Below, piece by piece: positions 20,700 to 33,255 of a DNA stretch of 64,000 bases. Position 1 is the stretch's first letter; each line of letters starts with the position of its first letter. Both the position numbers and the translations under genes were made by a program. The stretch spans positions 285,323,957 through 285,387,956 of the forward strand of contig NC_081410.1 of NCBI RefSeq assembly GCF_030272615.1, read 5' to 3'. The notes below the pieces were generated by a model. That model saw only the letters and a program-made list of their open reading frames with translations. It searched no databases and was not told the origin of the DNA. This DNA comes from Cryptomeria japonica. Its lineage: Eukaryota; Streptophyta; Pinopsida; Cupressales; Cupressaceae.

Positions 20700-22700
20700 G
20701 ATGTAGACTAGGATCTTCTAGCTATGGTGCCTTCGCGAGCAGAGTCCTCTTAACTCTTCTTGTATCTCCACCACGGTCTCTTTCTATGTCATCAAATCCT
20801 TTTGCAGGGCGACCTCCCTCTATTGTGCTACCTCCATGTCTGTTGTTAGCTGACACACTCTAGGATGACCAAGATGGCTAGTTGCACTGTGCTGTGTAAC
20901 CACAACATATCAATGAAGGTCACCGACTTGGCTCTACTTGGCATCACATGCCCTCTTGACACTCTCAGCCCATGTTAGTGCCTGGTCTCTCTCTCCAATG
21001 ATGGTCTGTAGCTCCAACAAGTATTGGACTCTCTATTCCATCATCATGGCTAACTATGCTTCTCCTTGCACTAGCTCCACTCGACCCTCCTCATATCTTG
21101 TCTTGAGCCGTGCTACAAGATTGAAAAAGCGTGCATGTCTCCCCACTGACTAGAGGGGTCGATATGAATCCAAGATTGGACCTTGGATTTGGATAGATGG
21201 AATGATTTTTGATAGCGCATGTTGGATAAAGCTTAGCCACTTAGTGACACTCTAAAAAATCACAAACAATATAGCACTATTAGTATCTCTATCATATCAT
21301 ATCTACATCTCATATATCAAATCACAAGTAATGAGAACTATAACATACAGACTGAAATCACAACACATACTAGGATCACCCCTCTTCTAGTCTAGATCGC
21401 ATGGTGGTACCCTACTTGAGGATGTCCCCGTGATCCCCACTACTACTGGTAGTGGAATAGGTGACGATGGCAACCCCCTAGGCAGCAAAGCTCATGCAGC
21501 TCTGATCGGGCTCCGAATCACTACCCCTTGCCTCTATGCTGGTCTCTTGCACTCTTCACCTAAGGATGACCCCTCATTGGTGTCTCCTCCTAAGGATCCA
21601 ACATCTCCTCCCTTGGCATCAATAGGGAAATGGGAGTGGGACCTGTAGTGCTCCACCACTCAGCAAATTCCTATGTCTAGCTGGGGAAAGGTGTCATCAT
21701 CATCTCTACTATCAAGACTATCTCATACATCACTGAGGGTAGGGTGGGGTAAGTCCTACGGCTATACCACACTCCTTGCTGACTGCACATATGTAGGTGT
21801 AATAGGATGTATAATCTAAACCTATCCAAACTAGTGCATGCACCACTGCCAGTAATAGGGGATGACTATATGGTCCTATCTCTAGAGAAAAAATATATCT
21901 TGCTGCATTCATAGTAGTTGTGTCTGGTCTATAGCCCATACCACCATCTCTCAAAAAGGCTGCCAAACAATGTCTTTGATCTTGAGTTTATCAATCATGA
22001 TTCACCAATAAGTAAAATCACCGAACCTCCACTTAGCTCGTCAAAATGGATACATGTGGGCTGGCGATATATCTACAAGCATCAGACATGGAAAGCCTAC
22101 ATTTCTCATACAGGTGATGTGCTTGAACATCCACACCTATAATAGAGTTTAATTTGTCAAGCTATGGAACTCATGGTGAACATACCAAGAGAGCTCATAA
22201 TAGAGATGCGCAAGAATGCTCGGTCCCAACACGAAGAGAGTACCCTCCTCCATATCTCAGATCAGTGGAATGAAACCCACTATTATCTCTTAGCCTCATC
22301 CATTAGTAAGCACTTGTAGTGCTATGCATTGGATCGATGGTATCAACCTTTGCCTCTGGTTGAGTGCTCAAAGGTAGATGTGGTCAGACATGTCTATTGT
22401 CCAAATGAGACCCACTTCTATTGTACCTGTAACTCTCATATTGATGAAATGGCTAGTGTGACCCATTATTCACAAATGGGCAGTCTAAGGATGTGGTAGA
22501 TGTTTATCAAGGTACCGTCATCTCCCCTATGGGTAGGTGAAATGACATCATGTTCACATCCCACCTCTGAATCAAATCTCATAGCATCAGTGCATGGAAG
22601 CGAAACTCTAGCATGCAGTATATCCACCAGAGTCCCTCTCTCTAGAGCTATTATTGGTTTTCTATTGGAAGCTCATTTTCTATCTCCTATAGTATGCTAA
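20700..22700 (-). pseudogene. Decayed plant mobile domain gene (transposon-derived, PMD family)
   Basis: GC content and codon-like structure rise here relative to the flanks. Minus-strand reading gives, in order, RGTLVDILHARVSLP, then TLINIYHILRLPICE, which fits the plant mobile domain signature (a G-E-x-T-x-T-L-x-D-V-x-x-I-L-x-L-P region). It continues with TTTMNAARYIFSLEIGPYSH in the block 21730-21966, and ends with a charged coiled-coil tail near 20930-21130 (RYEEGRVELVQ, YLLELQTIIGERDQAL). Stops and frame changes are frequent. The family is known from plant transposons and domesticated MAIN/MAIL-type genes. This copy is broken; whether it was part of a MULE, a retroelement or a free gene cannot be told here. 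Confidence 0.5.
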
Positions 22701-22739
22701 GGAGATGTCCAGATGTGTGCTCTTGGACCTCTAGTAGGG

Positions 22740-23475
22740 TTTGCATAAAACAAATCTCTCATCAGAGTCCTTTGTATTATTATTCAGACACTAGTGTGCC
22801 TTGCAGACACCAGTGCGTTTGCTGGACACCAGCAAGTATGGTGGATGCCAACTCACCCATCAGATGACAGTGCACATCTAAGATGCCAACATGGGTCTAA
22901 GACCCTAACACATCCCATGGATGCATGTGCTATGTCGAAAAAGAAAATGATCATTAAATGCATAAATTGAACTCAAAAAGTTTGATCTGGGACTCACCTG
23001 CTCTAGCTGCTCACCCTAATCCACTGTAGTACATAGCTCCTCAATCCTACTCACTCGATGCTCTCATCTGCATGGCATTTTTGCTGAGTCTCTATAAAAA
23101 TATCAGAGAAAATACCCATGAGGAATAGTGAAATTGACCCTTCTAGGGGGCATATACTCGCCTTCATCAATTTTTTTTCACTTCCTATCTATACTAAACA
23201 TTTCTTAAGCATTCTTCTTGTTGCATTAGCTTCCTCATTTTTTCGTGCTAACAAAATTTTGGTCTTTATAGTAATCACATTTTCATGATGTAACACTATG
23301 GTTTTCATGGAGAATTGGGGGCATCACTCATGCTTGCCTACTCAACCTCTGCAACATCTACAATATCCTTCTTAGTTAGGTATTTACTACATTTATTGCA
23401 CTGCATGGGCTTAATGAATTCATCTTTCTAGACTTCTTTATTGCATCTAATCCCTTGAGTTGACCATTTCACTAA
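22740..23475. other. No gene seen; possible 3' internal remnant before an LTR
   Basis: Contains short imperfect repeats of the cagacaccagtg type (22785-22840) and no supported coding sequence. The end (23380-23475) leads into a polypurine tract and an LTR start, so at least the last few hundred bases are likely the 3' untranslated part of a plus-strand LTR element. Confidence 0.4.
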
Positions 23476-24700
23476 AGTGGGGGCAAAATGTAGTGTCCTA
23501 GATTATTCTCGGTGCATTTATGATACTTACGCATTGCACCTCCTGCATTTATGAAAAGCCTCATGATCAAGATCTCATTACTTTGACATCATGAGGTCAA
23601 AAGACAAAGTGCCTCCAATCGCCCTAAAGCCTCATTTGGGACCATTTTGGTGAGGATGATAGCATGTCACGTAGATGTCTACGCATCGCACTAACATCCC
23701 ATCATATTTTCAAATCTAGAATCATATGTCCTGCATTTGACATTTTTGGACACGTGCCCCTTCACTTGAATTTGTCCATAATGGCTCCTCGTGCTTGTTC
23801 ATTGAATTAAAATCTTTCTTTCTCATTTGTCTCTCTAGACACTCTTGGAAAGAAATCTCTCAAAATATCACCCTTTCATTCTCTTGGCTATCATTGTGAA
23901 TACTTGGCAACTATCTCACAACAACAACACCATCTCGAGATTCATCACACTCTTATCTCAAGAGAGGGGTTTGGATGAAACACTTTGTCTTCTCTCTTAT
24001 CTCTTATCTTCTAACATTGTATGTTTTGTATTGTTCTATTTCTAGATATATGTATTGTGTAGGTGCATTTAGTCTATCATTTATCATTTTATCTTATATC
24101 TATTCCAATAAGGGTTTTCCTCCATTAAGCATGGCTTGTTTCTATTGCATTCATCATTTATCTTGTATCTCATGTAGTAGGGGTTTTCCTCCATTAAGCG
24201 GGGTTAGTTTCTATTACATTTATCTTTTATCCAATCTATCTATTTGGTTATCCATGGTGGTGGAGACACCAAAATGGGGATTTGACTGAGGCAAACCCCT
24301 AAACAACCCCAACATTTTTCCCCATCTCTATGTGCATAGGTGATGAACAAGTTCTGGAAGATTATGGGTGCATTCGTAGGTCTCTGTCCATGTAGATGAC
24401 AATGTGACATGTTGGCATCCAAGACTCGAGACCAAATAGGTCCTCTGGTATAATCTAGTTTTATTTCTGCATTTTTGTAATAGTTCGAATTCTATCGCTT
24501 TGTTATATATACTTCAATATTTTGCAATATCATAGTTCAATTTAGTGTTTATTTTGTTGTTATATTTTCATCCCCTGGCTTACCTTTAGTGCTAGTTTAA
24601 GTGAGATAGCGACAGATAGTTTTTTTTTCTAAGAGTTGTCATCTTAGAGGTAACGAATTCCCTCCTTTACATCTACACATTCACACACTCCACTAAATAA
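23476..24700 (+). mobile_element. LTR start with polypurine tract; right end uncertain
   Basis: The tract aaagtgggggcaaaa (about 23474-23488) is followed by TGTAGTGTCCTAGATTATTC at 23489, a standard polypurine tract and LTR start in plus orientation. The LTR body includes a 69-base direct duplication beginning at 24112 and 24181 (gggttttcctccattaagc). No clear terminal CA or TATA box could be fixed; the end is put near 24700 by loss of LTR-like character. Confidence 0.5.
24112..24249. repeat. Direct duplication, period 69
   Basis: The segment starting gggttttcctccattaag at 24112 recurs at 24181 with several substitutions. It is an internal duplication of the LTR-like sequence. Confidence 0.75.
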
Positions 24701-24860
24701 ACATTGAAATATTTCCCTTTCAATTATTGCATAACACACTCCACTAAAGAAGTGAAGTTTCAACCAAGTTCTTTTAGTATTGTTGCATTCTAGATAGTTG
24801 GTGTGGCCCTATACATCATATGATCTCACATTGCCCATGTCAAGAAATGAGTGATTAGAA

Positions 24861-24982
24861 AGAAATAAATCATTTCATTGTAGATTGATTTAGTTAAATA
24901 TTTCAAAATTAGGGTGGTTAAAGAAATACATCATTTCATTGTAGATTGATTTAGTTAAAGATTTCAAAATTAGGGTGGTTAT
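24861..24982. repeat. Tandem duplication, two 61-bp units
   Basis: Units 24861-24921 and 24922-24982 are nearly identical (differences such as aaataaat/aaatacat and aaatattt/aaagattt). High similarity suggests a fairly recent duplication compared with the surroundings. No associated gene. Confidence 0.9.
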
Positions 24983-25299
24983 TACAACATCTTTCATTTT
25001 TATAATTTTTTTAAATATTTTTCAAGTTTTTTTTTAAAAAGTTAAAATTTAATGCATAATAAAGGGTTATAATGTAAAACTCTTTCAAGTTGTAAGGTTG
25101 TTAAATTGTAAAAAAAAATGTTTAAGGTTCATATAGAATGGTTCATAGTTTGAGTTCAATTGCGTCAAATGTAGAGTTCATTTGAATTTGATACCTTGTC
25201 ACCTATTTAATAACATATGACAATGATTGAAAAACTTCATAGCGATGGAGGTTGTCTTAGGTGTTGTAGTCAATATGAAAAAAATAGAAGAGCTCACAC

Positions 25300-26050
25300 T
25301 ATAAAATGAAATCTCACTTCTACATTGTTTGCTACATGAGAATAAGCATTTGTCTTACACCAAATAAAAAAAAGTTGCCAAAGAATCAAATATTAGATTA
25401 TATTAAAGAACAAAAGGATGCCAATATGGTAACTAATGGATCAAAGGAAAAATCACATCCTCTTGCATTAAGAATCTTACACAAACATTTTAATGGCTTA
25501 TCACAATCAACTTCCCCACATCCTTTCATACCATTGACACCATCTTCTAGTCAATAAAATGCTCCACATAGAAATGAAACATTGGAAAAAGCCTTCAAGA
25601 ATGAAGTGAGGGAAGTTATAGATAAAAACGAGCTTCCTTTCAACCTCATTAGATCACTATATTGAAAAAATATAATAATCATTGTCAATGCACATTTTGA
25701 TTATGTTAGTCCTAGATGTGAAAATGTGTGAACCACCTTATTGGTGAAAGATATAAAGAAAGATATAAATTTAGTAGAAACATCATAAAATATAGTCAAG
25801 GATGCATGGAAACTTTCTTTGTCAATATCCTCATAACATCCATTGAAATAGTGGGCCTTGGAAATATTTTATAAATTATTATGAACAAGTCTAAAAATTG
25901 TAGGGTAGCTGGTTCAATAATGGAGGGTACATATAGTCACATATTTTGGACAATTGATGTGGCCCACTCACTTAATTTGAAATTGCAAAAGATTGCCACA
26001 AAAAATGAGTGAATGAAACAATTCTACATGGAGTTTGAGGAAAATCAAAT
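25300..26050 (+). pseudogene. Decayed hAT-type transposase (DUF659-like part)
   Basis: Plus-strand reading includes LPFNLIRSLY followed by IIIIVNAHFDYVSPRCENV and TTLLVKDIKKDINLVE. These match the order in plant hAT-related proteins with a DUF659 domain (PFNxxRSPY, then PPGYExVRTTLL). Further on, YSHIFWTIDVAHSLNLKLQKI corresponds to the conserved HTLNL region. The open block 25306-25557 is the N-terminal part; a BED zinc finger could not be identified. Stops and frameshifts are frequent and the dimerisation C-terminus was not recognised in the AT-rich sequence downstream. The transposase would have mobilised a DNA transposon; terminal repeats were not found. Confidence 0.5.
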
Positions 26051-29000
26051 ATTTAGTTTTTTTAACTATTGATATGTGACATTTTTTACACTATGTTAAG
26101 GTTAACAAAACATGACTTGTATATCATAAAATTATATTAAAATGACTTGTATTGAGTGCTATGGTCATGAACAACCTTTGCATTGAATAGAGGCAATCAA
26201 GTATAGAGAAAGCTAAAAAATTCAAAGAATTGATCCTAAATGATGAGTAGTGAGTTCATATAAAATATGTTGAATTTCTCTAAGTCCATTATTAGTATAA
26301 CAGATATGAAAATACAACTTGCCAATGTTTAAATGAAATTTGTCATGGCATGGACTCCATGGTTAAAAAAATTAAAAATATAATAAAAACAAAATAACAC
26401 AACCTAATAAAAATATTTTTAAAAAATATGCAAAAAAATTCATCATGACCATTAGAAGTACATGACCACATCCTTACATCTCTTAGCATTTGATTTGTCC
26501 CTAAATTATTATAGAAAAGAGATACTATCTTTGTTGAGGGTTCCACCATATAGAGATGAAAAGGTGCTACTAGTCATAAGATTGCATTTAAAAAAAATAT
26601 TTCTAAACATAGATAACCTAAGTGTTGCCTTTAATAAATTTGACAATTTCATACCTCTATTTACTTGATTCTATTTACTTGCAAACTTGTACAATTGATT
26701 CTCTCTCAAGTATGCATGTTTTTATTTTTTATCATTCTCATTTTTCATTCATTTCTAAATTATGCTATATATTATAAGAATATTATTTTATTTATTATAG
26801 ATTATATTAATATAATTAAATACTAAATATTGTATGCAATTTTTTCAACAAATTACAAGTTCTTCAACTCAATAGAATTGGAGTACATACTCCATCCAAT
26901 TTGTTAAGTGCAATTGTTGGAGAACAAAAAAGATAAAATTTTGGTCTTGATACACTTCAACTTTCGTCTCGTCACATAACACACCTAAATACAATGAGGG
27001 GGAAATAAAAAAATTGATACCAAAGCCTTGTGTATGCCAACTTAGATGTCACAATTGTAGAGATTGTCAAAGACTATAAATGACACATTTTCTACACATA
27101 ACATAACTAGTGGGAGTAGCACTCCAAAAAATTGTGGTTCAAATAAAATTGAATCAAATGTTGAATTTGATGCTTTTGATGAAGAGCAACATGAAAACCA
27201 TTAAATATTGTAACTTTCACTGTGTATTGACATTTTTATTTGAGTATTTTCATTTTTACAAATAATGAATGAGGTATTTAAATATTTTGTTTATTAGCAA
27301 TTATGAGTGTTGTTGTTTTTATATTTTACAATTTTGAATGGATATGTATAAACCTATATTTGGTACCTATTCCCATACTCCACCCATACCAAGATCGGTG
27401 ACTTAAAAAAAAAGAAAAATGAAGAGTTGCTAACCAGTTGAACATGTTTACAACAAATAAATTTCTTCCTTATGGTTTATGTTGGAATCCAATGCTATAC
27501 TATACCAGAACCACTAGTATAACTATCTATGCAACAATATTATATAAAGCCATTTTTATAAATTTGAGGTTAAATGCAATTGATCTTAATACAATCATTA
27601 TTATGCTGAGAAGCTTATTAAATAAAATAAAAAGTCATTTAATTTGACTTGCATTTGACCGTCAACAAATTTGTCAACAAAAAAAACAAACTATTTCTTG
27701 TATTATTATTAGATTGTATAATTTTTAAATGCAAAGTTTTTTTTAATTTTCAAAGAATAAAGCATTTAATTTTCTTTATTATCATTAGATTATATATATT
27801 TTATATACAATTTTATTTTGTTTACAAAGCCAAAAAAAAACATTTCCTTTATTATTATAATTAGCTACATGTTATATTTAAGTAAAAATGTCATGGATAA
27901 ATATATCCTTCCAAAAAATGCATTTTTTTAGAAATATTAAATAATAATTTATCTAAGGATATCCTTCCTACAAATCAACTTAACTAAAGCAAGTTTCTAA
28001 ATTCACATCTAAAAAATATTTATGATAATTTTGTAGATAAATAGAAACTTATCTTTTAAAGTTGAAAAAATTAGAAACTTGGAAACTACCCATTTTTATC
28101 TTTTTATTTTTGACATAGATAAGTAAGTGTTGTGGTATTGTATAGTTACACCTCCATGTAAAATTAATAGTATAAAATTGTATAATAATTTAATTTCCTA
28201 TTATTTTACTTAAATAATATAATATAATAGATATTGTTTTATAATATTTATTCTAAAAAATTAAGAATGCAGGGTCGCCATTGTCTATGAAGTTCCCTTT
28301 TGAAAAACATAGGAACAATATCATTCATGTGTTTTTTTAATTATTTTCTTTTATTCCCAAGATCTAATTGAATATTGCTATTATCTTTTTTATTGTAGTT
28401 TCAAGTTACAAGTTTGATGAAAAAGAGCTAGATTCACCTTCTGAAAAGTGATAGGAATATTGAGACGACAATTTCCATCATTATATCTTTTATTATCATT
28501 CAAAATTGCATTTTTGAAGACTACTAGAATTTCATTTGCATGTGATGATCTTTGATAAAAGAAAGTCATCAAAACATATTTTAATTTAATTGCATAGAAT
28601 GGCATTGATTCCTCTATGTTGCGTAGTCATATGTATTATAGCATATCATGCAGGCAAATGTTCTCGAAGAAAGAGGTAAATTTCATTTGATTTAAATTTA
28701 TCTTATATATTATCCTTTCAATTAAGGTTGTAGGTTTGCAATACAATCTGGACAACGACAAGTTTTGTTGACTCATTCAACTACAATCTTTAATCAAGTC
28801 TTTGTCTATGTATAGTTGTAGAAAAGATCACCTTAGACAAAACTCCAACTTTTAATTAAGTATTTTTATATGTATTTGAGAAACTTGGATTGAATTTTGA
28901 TTTTGTAGATGTAATTGGTGATAATCTTTATTTTGAAGATATAATTGATGATAATGTTGATTTTGTAAATGCAATTGATAATGACCACTTTAATCTTCAA

Positions 29001-29675
29001 TCAACAAACATATCAACATCTAGACAACAATGAATACAACTTTTTACACAAGTAAAACATAAAAAAAACACAATTTTTTGGGGTAAATTTATGCTAAAAT
29101 ATCCATACAATAGAGTATTAATGCTCCTATTAAAATTTTTGTTGATTCTTTTAAAAAAAATTGAAATTGTTTTAACTAGAAACCTATCATCCTCATACCA
29201 TTGCTAAAAAATAATTAAAGGTTTTCAATTCTCAATTTCACGATGTTTCTAAAATTTAATTACTTAAAATAAATTAAGATGATGTCAAAAGTATTTTTTC
29301 ATATTTATAAATATCAATATAGTATCAAAATTGTTATTTTTAAATTATCTATTTGTTTCTTTTACATTCTATTCTCAATTCTATGATATTTCTATAATTT
29401 AATTTTTTAAAATAAATTAAGATTATATATAATTTTTTTTATATTTATAAATATGAATATAGGAACAAAATTATTAGTTTTATTAAATCTATGAAATATT
29501 TCTTTAAGTTCTATAAAAAAGTAATGAATGAGAATAAAGATATTTTTATATTTTTAATTCTATGAAATCTAATTAATTAAAAAAATTAAAATTATGTCAA
29601 AAGTATCTTTTCATATTTATAAATATTAATATAATAACAAAATTGTTATTTTAAAAAATATATATTTATTGCTTT
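26051..29675. other. Very AT-rich DNA without recognisable gene
   Basis: Long poly-A and poly-T runs, short low-complexity frames and no conserved motif. It may include the decayed 3' part of the hAT-like element (26150-27200) but no residue pattern is convincing. Around 29100-29650 the phrase aatttctataatttaat/aaataaattaagat recurs loosely three times. Confidence 0.5.
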
Positions 29676-30652
29676 TGTTGGAATTTGTCATTGATGTTAA
29701 AGGTGAGTTGAACTTATCGTCATTGATGTCTACAAAGTGAAGAAAGAATACATTACATTATCAAAATATATGAAGAAGGAAACAATTAAGATAGTCTCAT
29801 TCATATGTCAATCAAGAAGAATTCAAGAATATGTATTTGCATGATGAGGCTTTGCAAATAAATTCCTCAAAGTTAATATGATCGATAATTAAGTCAATGC
29901 TATGTTTATTTAAGACAAACATAGATCTCTTGATAACATAAAGAATGAAAGGTGGTAGATTGTTAGTGACGTGTGAATCATAAAGCTAGCCGACCAAGGT
30001 AGCTAATCTCCATGCAAGGGAAGAGATTTGTTTTGTGACAATGAATGTATTTGATCAAGGAAGCCATGAAACTGAACCAAACAAGATTCAAAATCATTTG
30101 ACTATTCTTGCAAAGTGTTAAATAAAGCTAGAGGTCCTATACAAAGGAACATAAATAGGTAAACATCGAACTTTTAATAGTTGGTGTATATGGTGTATAT
30201 ATTAATGATAAACAAGGGACATGATACTACCATTGATATTGCTTATTGGAATTTGGAGACCACACAAATAATATTATATTATTATCAATGTCCCCAAGCA
30301 TAGAGATTTCATCAAGAACATGACTACTGGTACCTCACAAGCCAATTGCACTGTCTGATCATTGACTCCACCACTAGTGTTTTTGAGGCTAATTTCATAT
30401 TGTTTCATTTCATTAAATAGAATTAATACAAAGATGGTCGATAATACAAGACATCAACCTTGTTAAGGAAAAGAGAAATTACACAAAGAAGAAATTTAAG
30501 CGATAATTATTAATGATGTAATATATCCCTTAAGACCAACGGTTTGACTATGCAAGCATCATTGATAACTTCAATATTGATAAGTTTATCTTGAACAAGG
30601 AATAGTGGTGATCTCAATATGCAGTGATCAATATTAAACATAGTAACATGAC
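29676..30652 (+). other. Possible LTR-derived segment (TGTTGG start)
   Basis: TGTTGGAATTTGTCATTGATG at 29676 resembles the start of the TGTTGG-type LTRs (4736, 16344). No partner end or target duplication was found. The rest to 30652 is non-coding. Confidence 0.25.
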
Positions 30653-32107
30653 TGTTGGATTGCAATTCTATCATTGATGTCAAAGGATGTGTCATGAAGT
30701 CAATAGGTACAAGGTGATACTTAGTTTGTCATGCTAGAGGTTTCCCACTAACAACAAAGGGGGAGTTTGTTTGCTTGCAAGTTTGTCATTGATGTCAAAG
30801 GTTGTGTCATGAAGTCAATAGGTACAAGGTGATACTTACTTTTAGTACACTCAGGTATATCTTATGTTTCAGTTTGATTGCACTACATTATGAGGTTATA
30901 AGGATTTTGTAAACCGTCAATTTTGGGGGACAAAATATTTGTATATCTTAAATAATTCATATCTTCATATATATATATATATTGGTTTAGTATATTGACA
31001 TGGAATTGATGTCATGAGTTGATCTTGGCACTTATAGTGTTGGCAAGTATTCAGGTATTCTGCATTTAACTACGTTTTTGATACTCTTAATGTTTAACAC
31101 TCACATTGTTTTGATATTGAGATCACATTTATTTGAGATCCTTGAGAAATAATTCTTAATGATTAGTGCAAAGGTTGTGACATTACATGAGGAAAAAATG
31201 TTAAAGTTTTGAACATTAATATTCCCTCAGGCATGTTGGCATTAATGTCAAATGCTCTAAGGTGTTTTTCAGTTCTCCTTGACATGGTTTAGAGGAAATA
31301 AAAAATTATGGTGATATGCAAATGATTCACAATATGGTCATGTTTATATCAAATTTCATATATCTTTGATCACATTATGTATATGGTGACATTTTGGGTC
31401 AATGTGTACTTTGTTATAATTCATTACTCATATTCATTGAGAAGGTGACAATAGAAAGAAGGTTCTCTTGATACCTAATGCAATGTCATGATATTCCTTG
31501 AAGACTAGGTGTTTAGGCCCTTGGTATTAATACTAGCAAAAATATTATAACAAAATGAGAAATAAAATCCCATCTCGATGGTAGTGTGAGTTTGAATTTT
31601 ATTGGTCCATTAATATTTCAAATGATAAAAGTCTTTTGAATAAATATAACCCAAAGTTTTTGAAGTTCTTTATTTACATCTTCATTTTGTGGATCAAATT
31701 GTTTTCCCTCAAGCTAGGGACAATCTCAAATAGTTAGGGCTTTAGCTGAGGTGATTTCAGTTGTGAAATTTTTGATAGTGGGTTGTGTTGGTTCAAGAAT
31801 GGAATCATGTGACAGGTTTTTGACGTGTATTAACAATTTTTATAAGTGCAAGCAAGTTCAAGTGTTCTTTTTTCTTTAACCTTTGCCATTACTTGTTGAT
31901 TCAAGAAAATGTTTTTGTGTTCATTTTGTTTTCCTTGTTTAATTTGTAGATAACAAAGCATTTGTTGTTGTAAAATCCTTGTTTTGGTTAACACTTGTTC
32001 GGGTTCACTTGTTTGTGGTTAAGAATATTATGTGTTGTGGGTTTAGTTACAATAACCCTAGTACGAGCAGTTTTGTTTTCCTTAGTTCAAGTTGGGTTAT
32101 CATACTG
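30653..32107 (+). mobile_element. LTR-like segment with duplicated start and polypurine tract
   Basis: TGTTGGATTGCAATTC at 30653 and TGTTTGCTTGCAAG at 30768 both introduce the same sequence (tcattgatgtcaaagg...caaggtgatactta), giving a 115-base direct duplication. A polypurine tract (aacaaagggggag, about 30753-30765) directly precedes the second copy. An AT dinucleotide run at 30966-30986 could hold a TATA box. The rest to 32107 is non-coding and no terminus was identified. Confidence 0.4.
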
Positions 32108-32309
32108 TTACCTAAATTTTGCTTCCAGCTCAATTAGGTAGAGATGGGACAACGGTTGCGCTAAAAGACTAAAAGCACACATTTGATTATGTTCAAGTTC
32201 TCATGCAAGAGAGATGCTACCAAATGAATACCATGCACGTGTTTAAAGAAGAAAGAGTTGACAACAATACATGAAATTTTCTTTCTTTATTCATAAATTC
32301 AATTTCAAG
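32108..32309 (+). repeat. 202-bp block with pol III-like boxes, copy 1
   Basis: Contains an A-box-like CAGCTCAATTAGGTAGAG at 32126-32143 and a B-box-like TGTTCAAGTTCT at 32190-32201, the layout of a tRNA-derived SINE head. The full block recurs at 32979-33180 and 57250-57451 with few changes. Unlike those copies, this one is not followed by the TATA-containing LTR segment but by inverted element D sequence. It is either a SINE or a piece of the element C LTR. Confidence 0.5.
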
Positions 32310-32975
32310 TTGGCATAATCATTAAAACTTGATAAAACCTTTAAAGAACATCACTTGCATTGCAACTCAATCTCATACTACAACTTTTGCTAATCCATTA
32401 AGTACATGTGTTTGATTGGTGACAACAAACCAATAAAACTCACTATCATTGATGATATATATCTACTTAATGAACTAGAATAAGTTGATCGATAATAACA
32501 CCTCCTTAGAAAGCTATTGTAAGTTATCATAGTTTTATGAGAGAGAGATATGTATGATGTGCAACAGTAAATTCATGTATTCACTATTTCATATGATGGA
32601 TGTCTACTTCATACAACTGTAGTACCTTACAAAAGTTACATCCCTCTGCAAAACCAAAAATCATAAACAACTAACTAACCTGTGCATGAAGCACGGAGGG
32701 AAAAGAAAAATACAACTAATCTATTGTGCAGTAGCACTTATCTAGCATCAAAAACCTATTCTAGTATATACAAGCTATTGATCATGCCTCAAAAGCAATG
32801 CTTGAGGTGAATTCCATTGATTGGGATTGGATCTACATCGCCATCTAGCTTGGAGAGCTGGAAAGTATTGTGTTGTTTACACCCAAAGATAATGTAGGGC
32901 CCACTCTAGAATGCATCAAATTTGGAGTGTCTTCCAAGCCTGCTTTTAATAGTGTCCCATTTCAGCATTATCATA
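32310..32975 (-). pseudogene. Element D: inverted integrase tail plus LTR start of the element C family
   Basis: Minus-strand reading gives KWDTIKSRLGRHSKFDAF, SGPYII and INGIHLKHCF with a stop at about 32788, the same integrase C-terminus as element C (36890-37077). It then continues through gcagaggga and TGTAACTTTTG into about 330 bases homologous to 56861-57190. This copy is uninterrupted where element C is split by element B, so it serves as an empty-site reference. It is inverted relative to element C and sits between two direct copies of the 202-bp block. Confidence 0.8.
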
Positions 32976-32978
32976 TTA

Positions 32979-33255
32979 TTACCTAAATTTTGCTTCCATC
33001 TCAATTAGGTAGAGCTGGGACACCGGTTGCACTAAAAGACTAAAAGTGCACATTTGATTATATTCAAGTTCTCATGCAAGAGAGATGCTACCAAATGAAT
33101 ACCATGCAAGTGTTTAAAGAAGTAAGAGTTTACAACAGTACATGAAATTTTCTTTCTTTATTCATAAATTCAATTTCAAGTGTATAGTTTCTTACACAAG
33201 CAGTGGGATTAACTTATTCTATTCTATATAAAAATAGACTTTATATGCTTGTCAA
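32979..33255 (+). mobile_element. 5' LTR remnant of element C, including 202-bp block copy 2
   Basis: The 202-bp block (32979-33180) continues into a segment with a TATA box (tatataaaa, 33225-33233) that is also present after copy 3 (57452-57512). It therefore looks like the matching LTR piece at the left end of element C. Immediately after it, pol coding sequence begins, so the rest of the LTR, gag and protease have been deleted. Confidence 0.55.
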
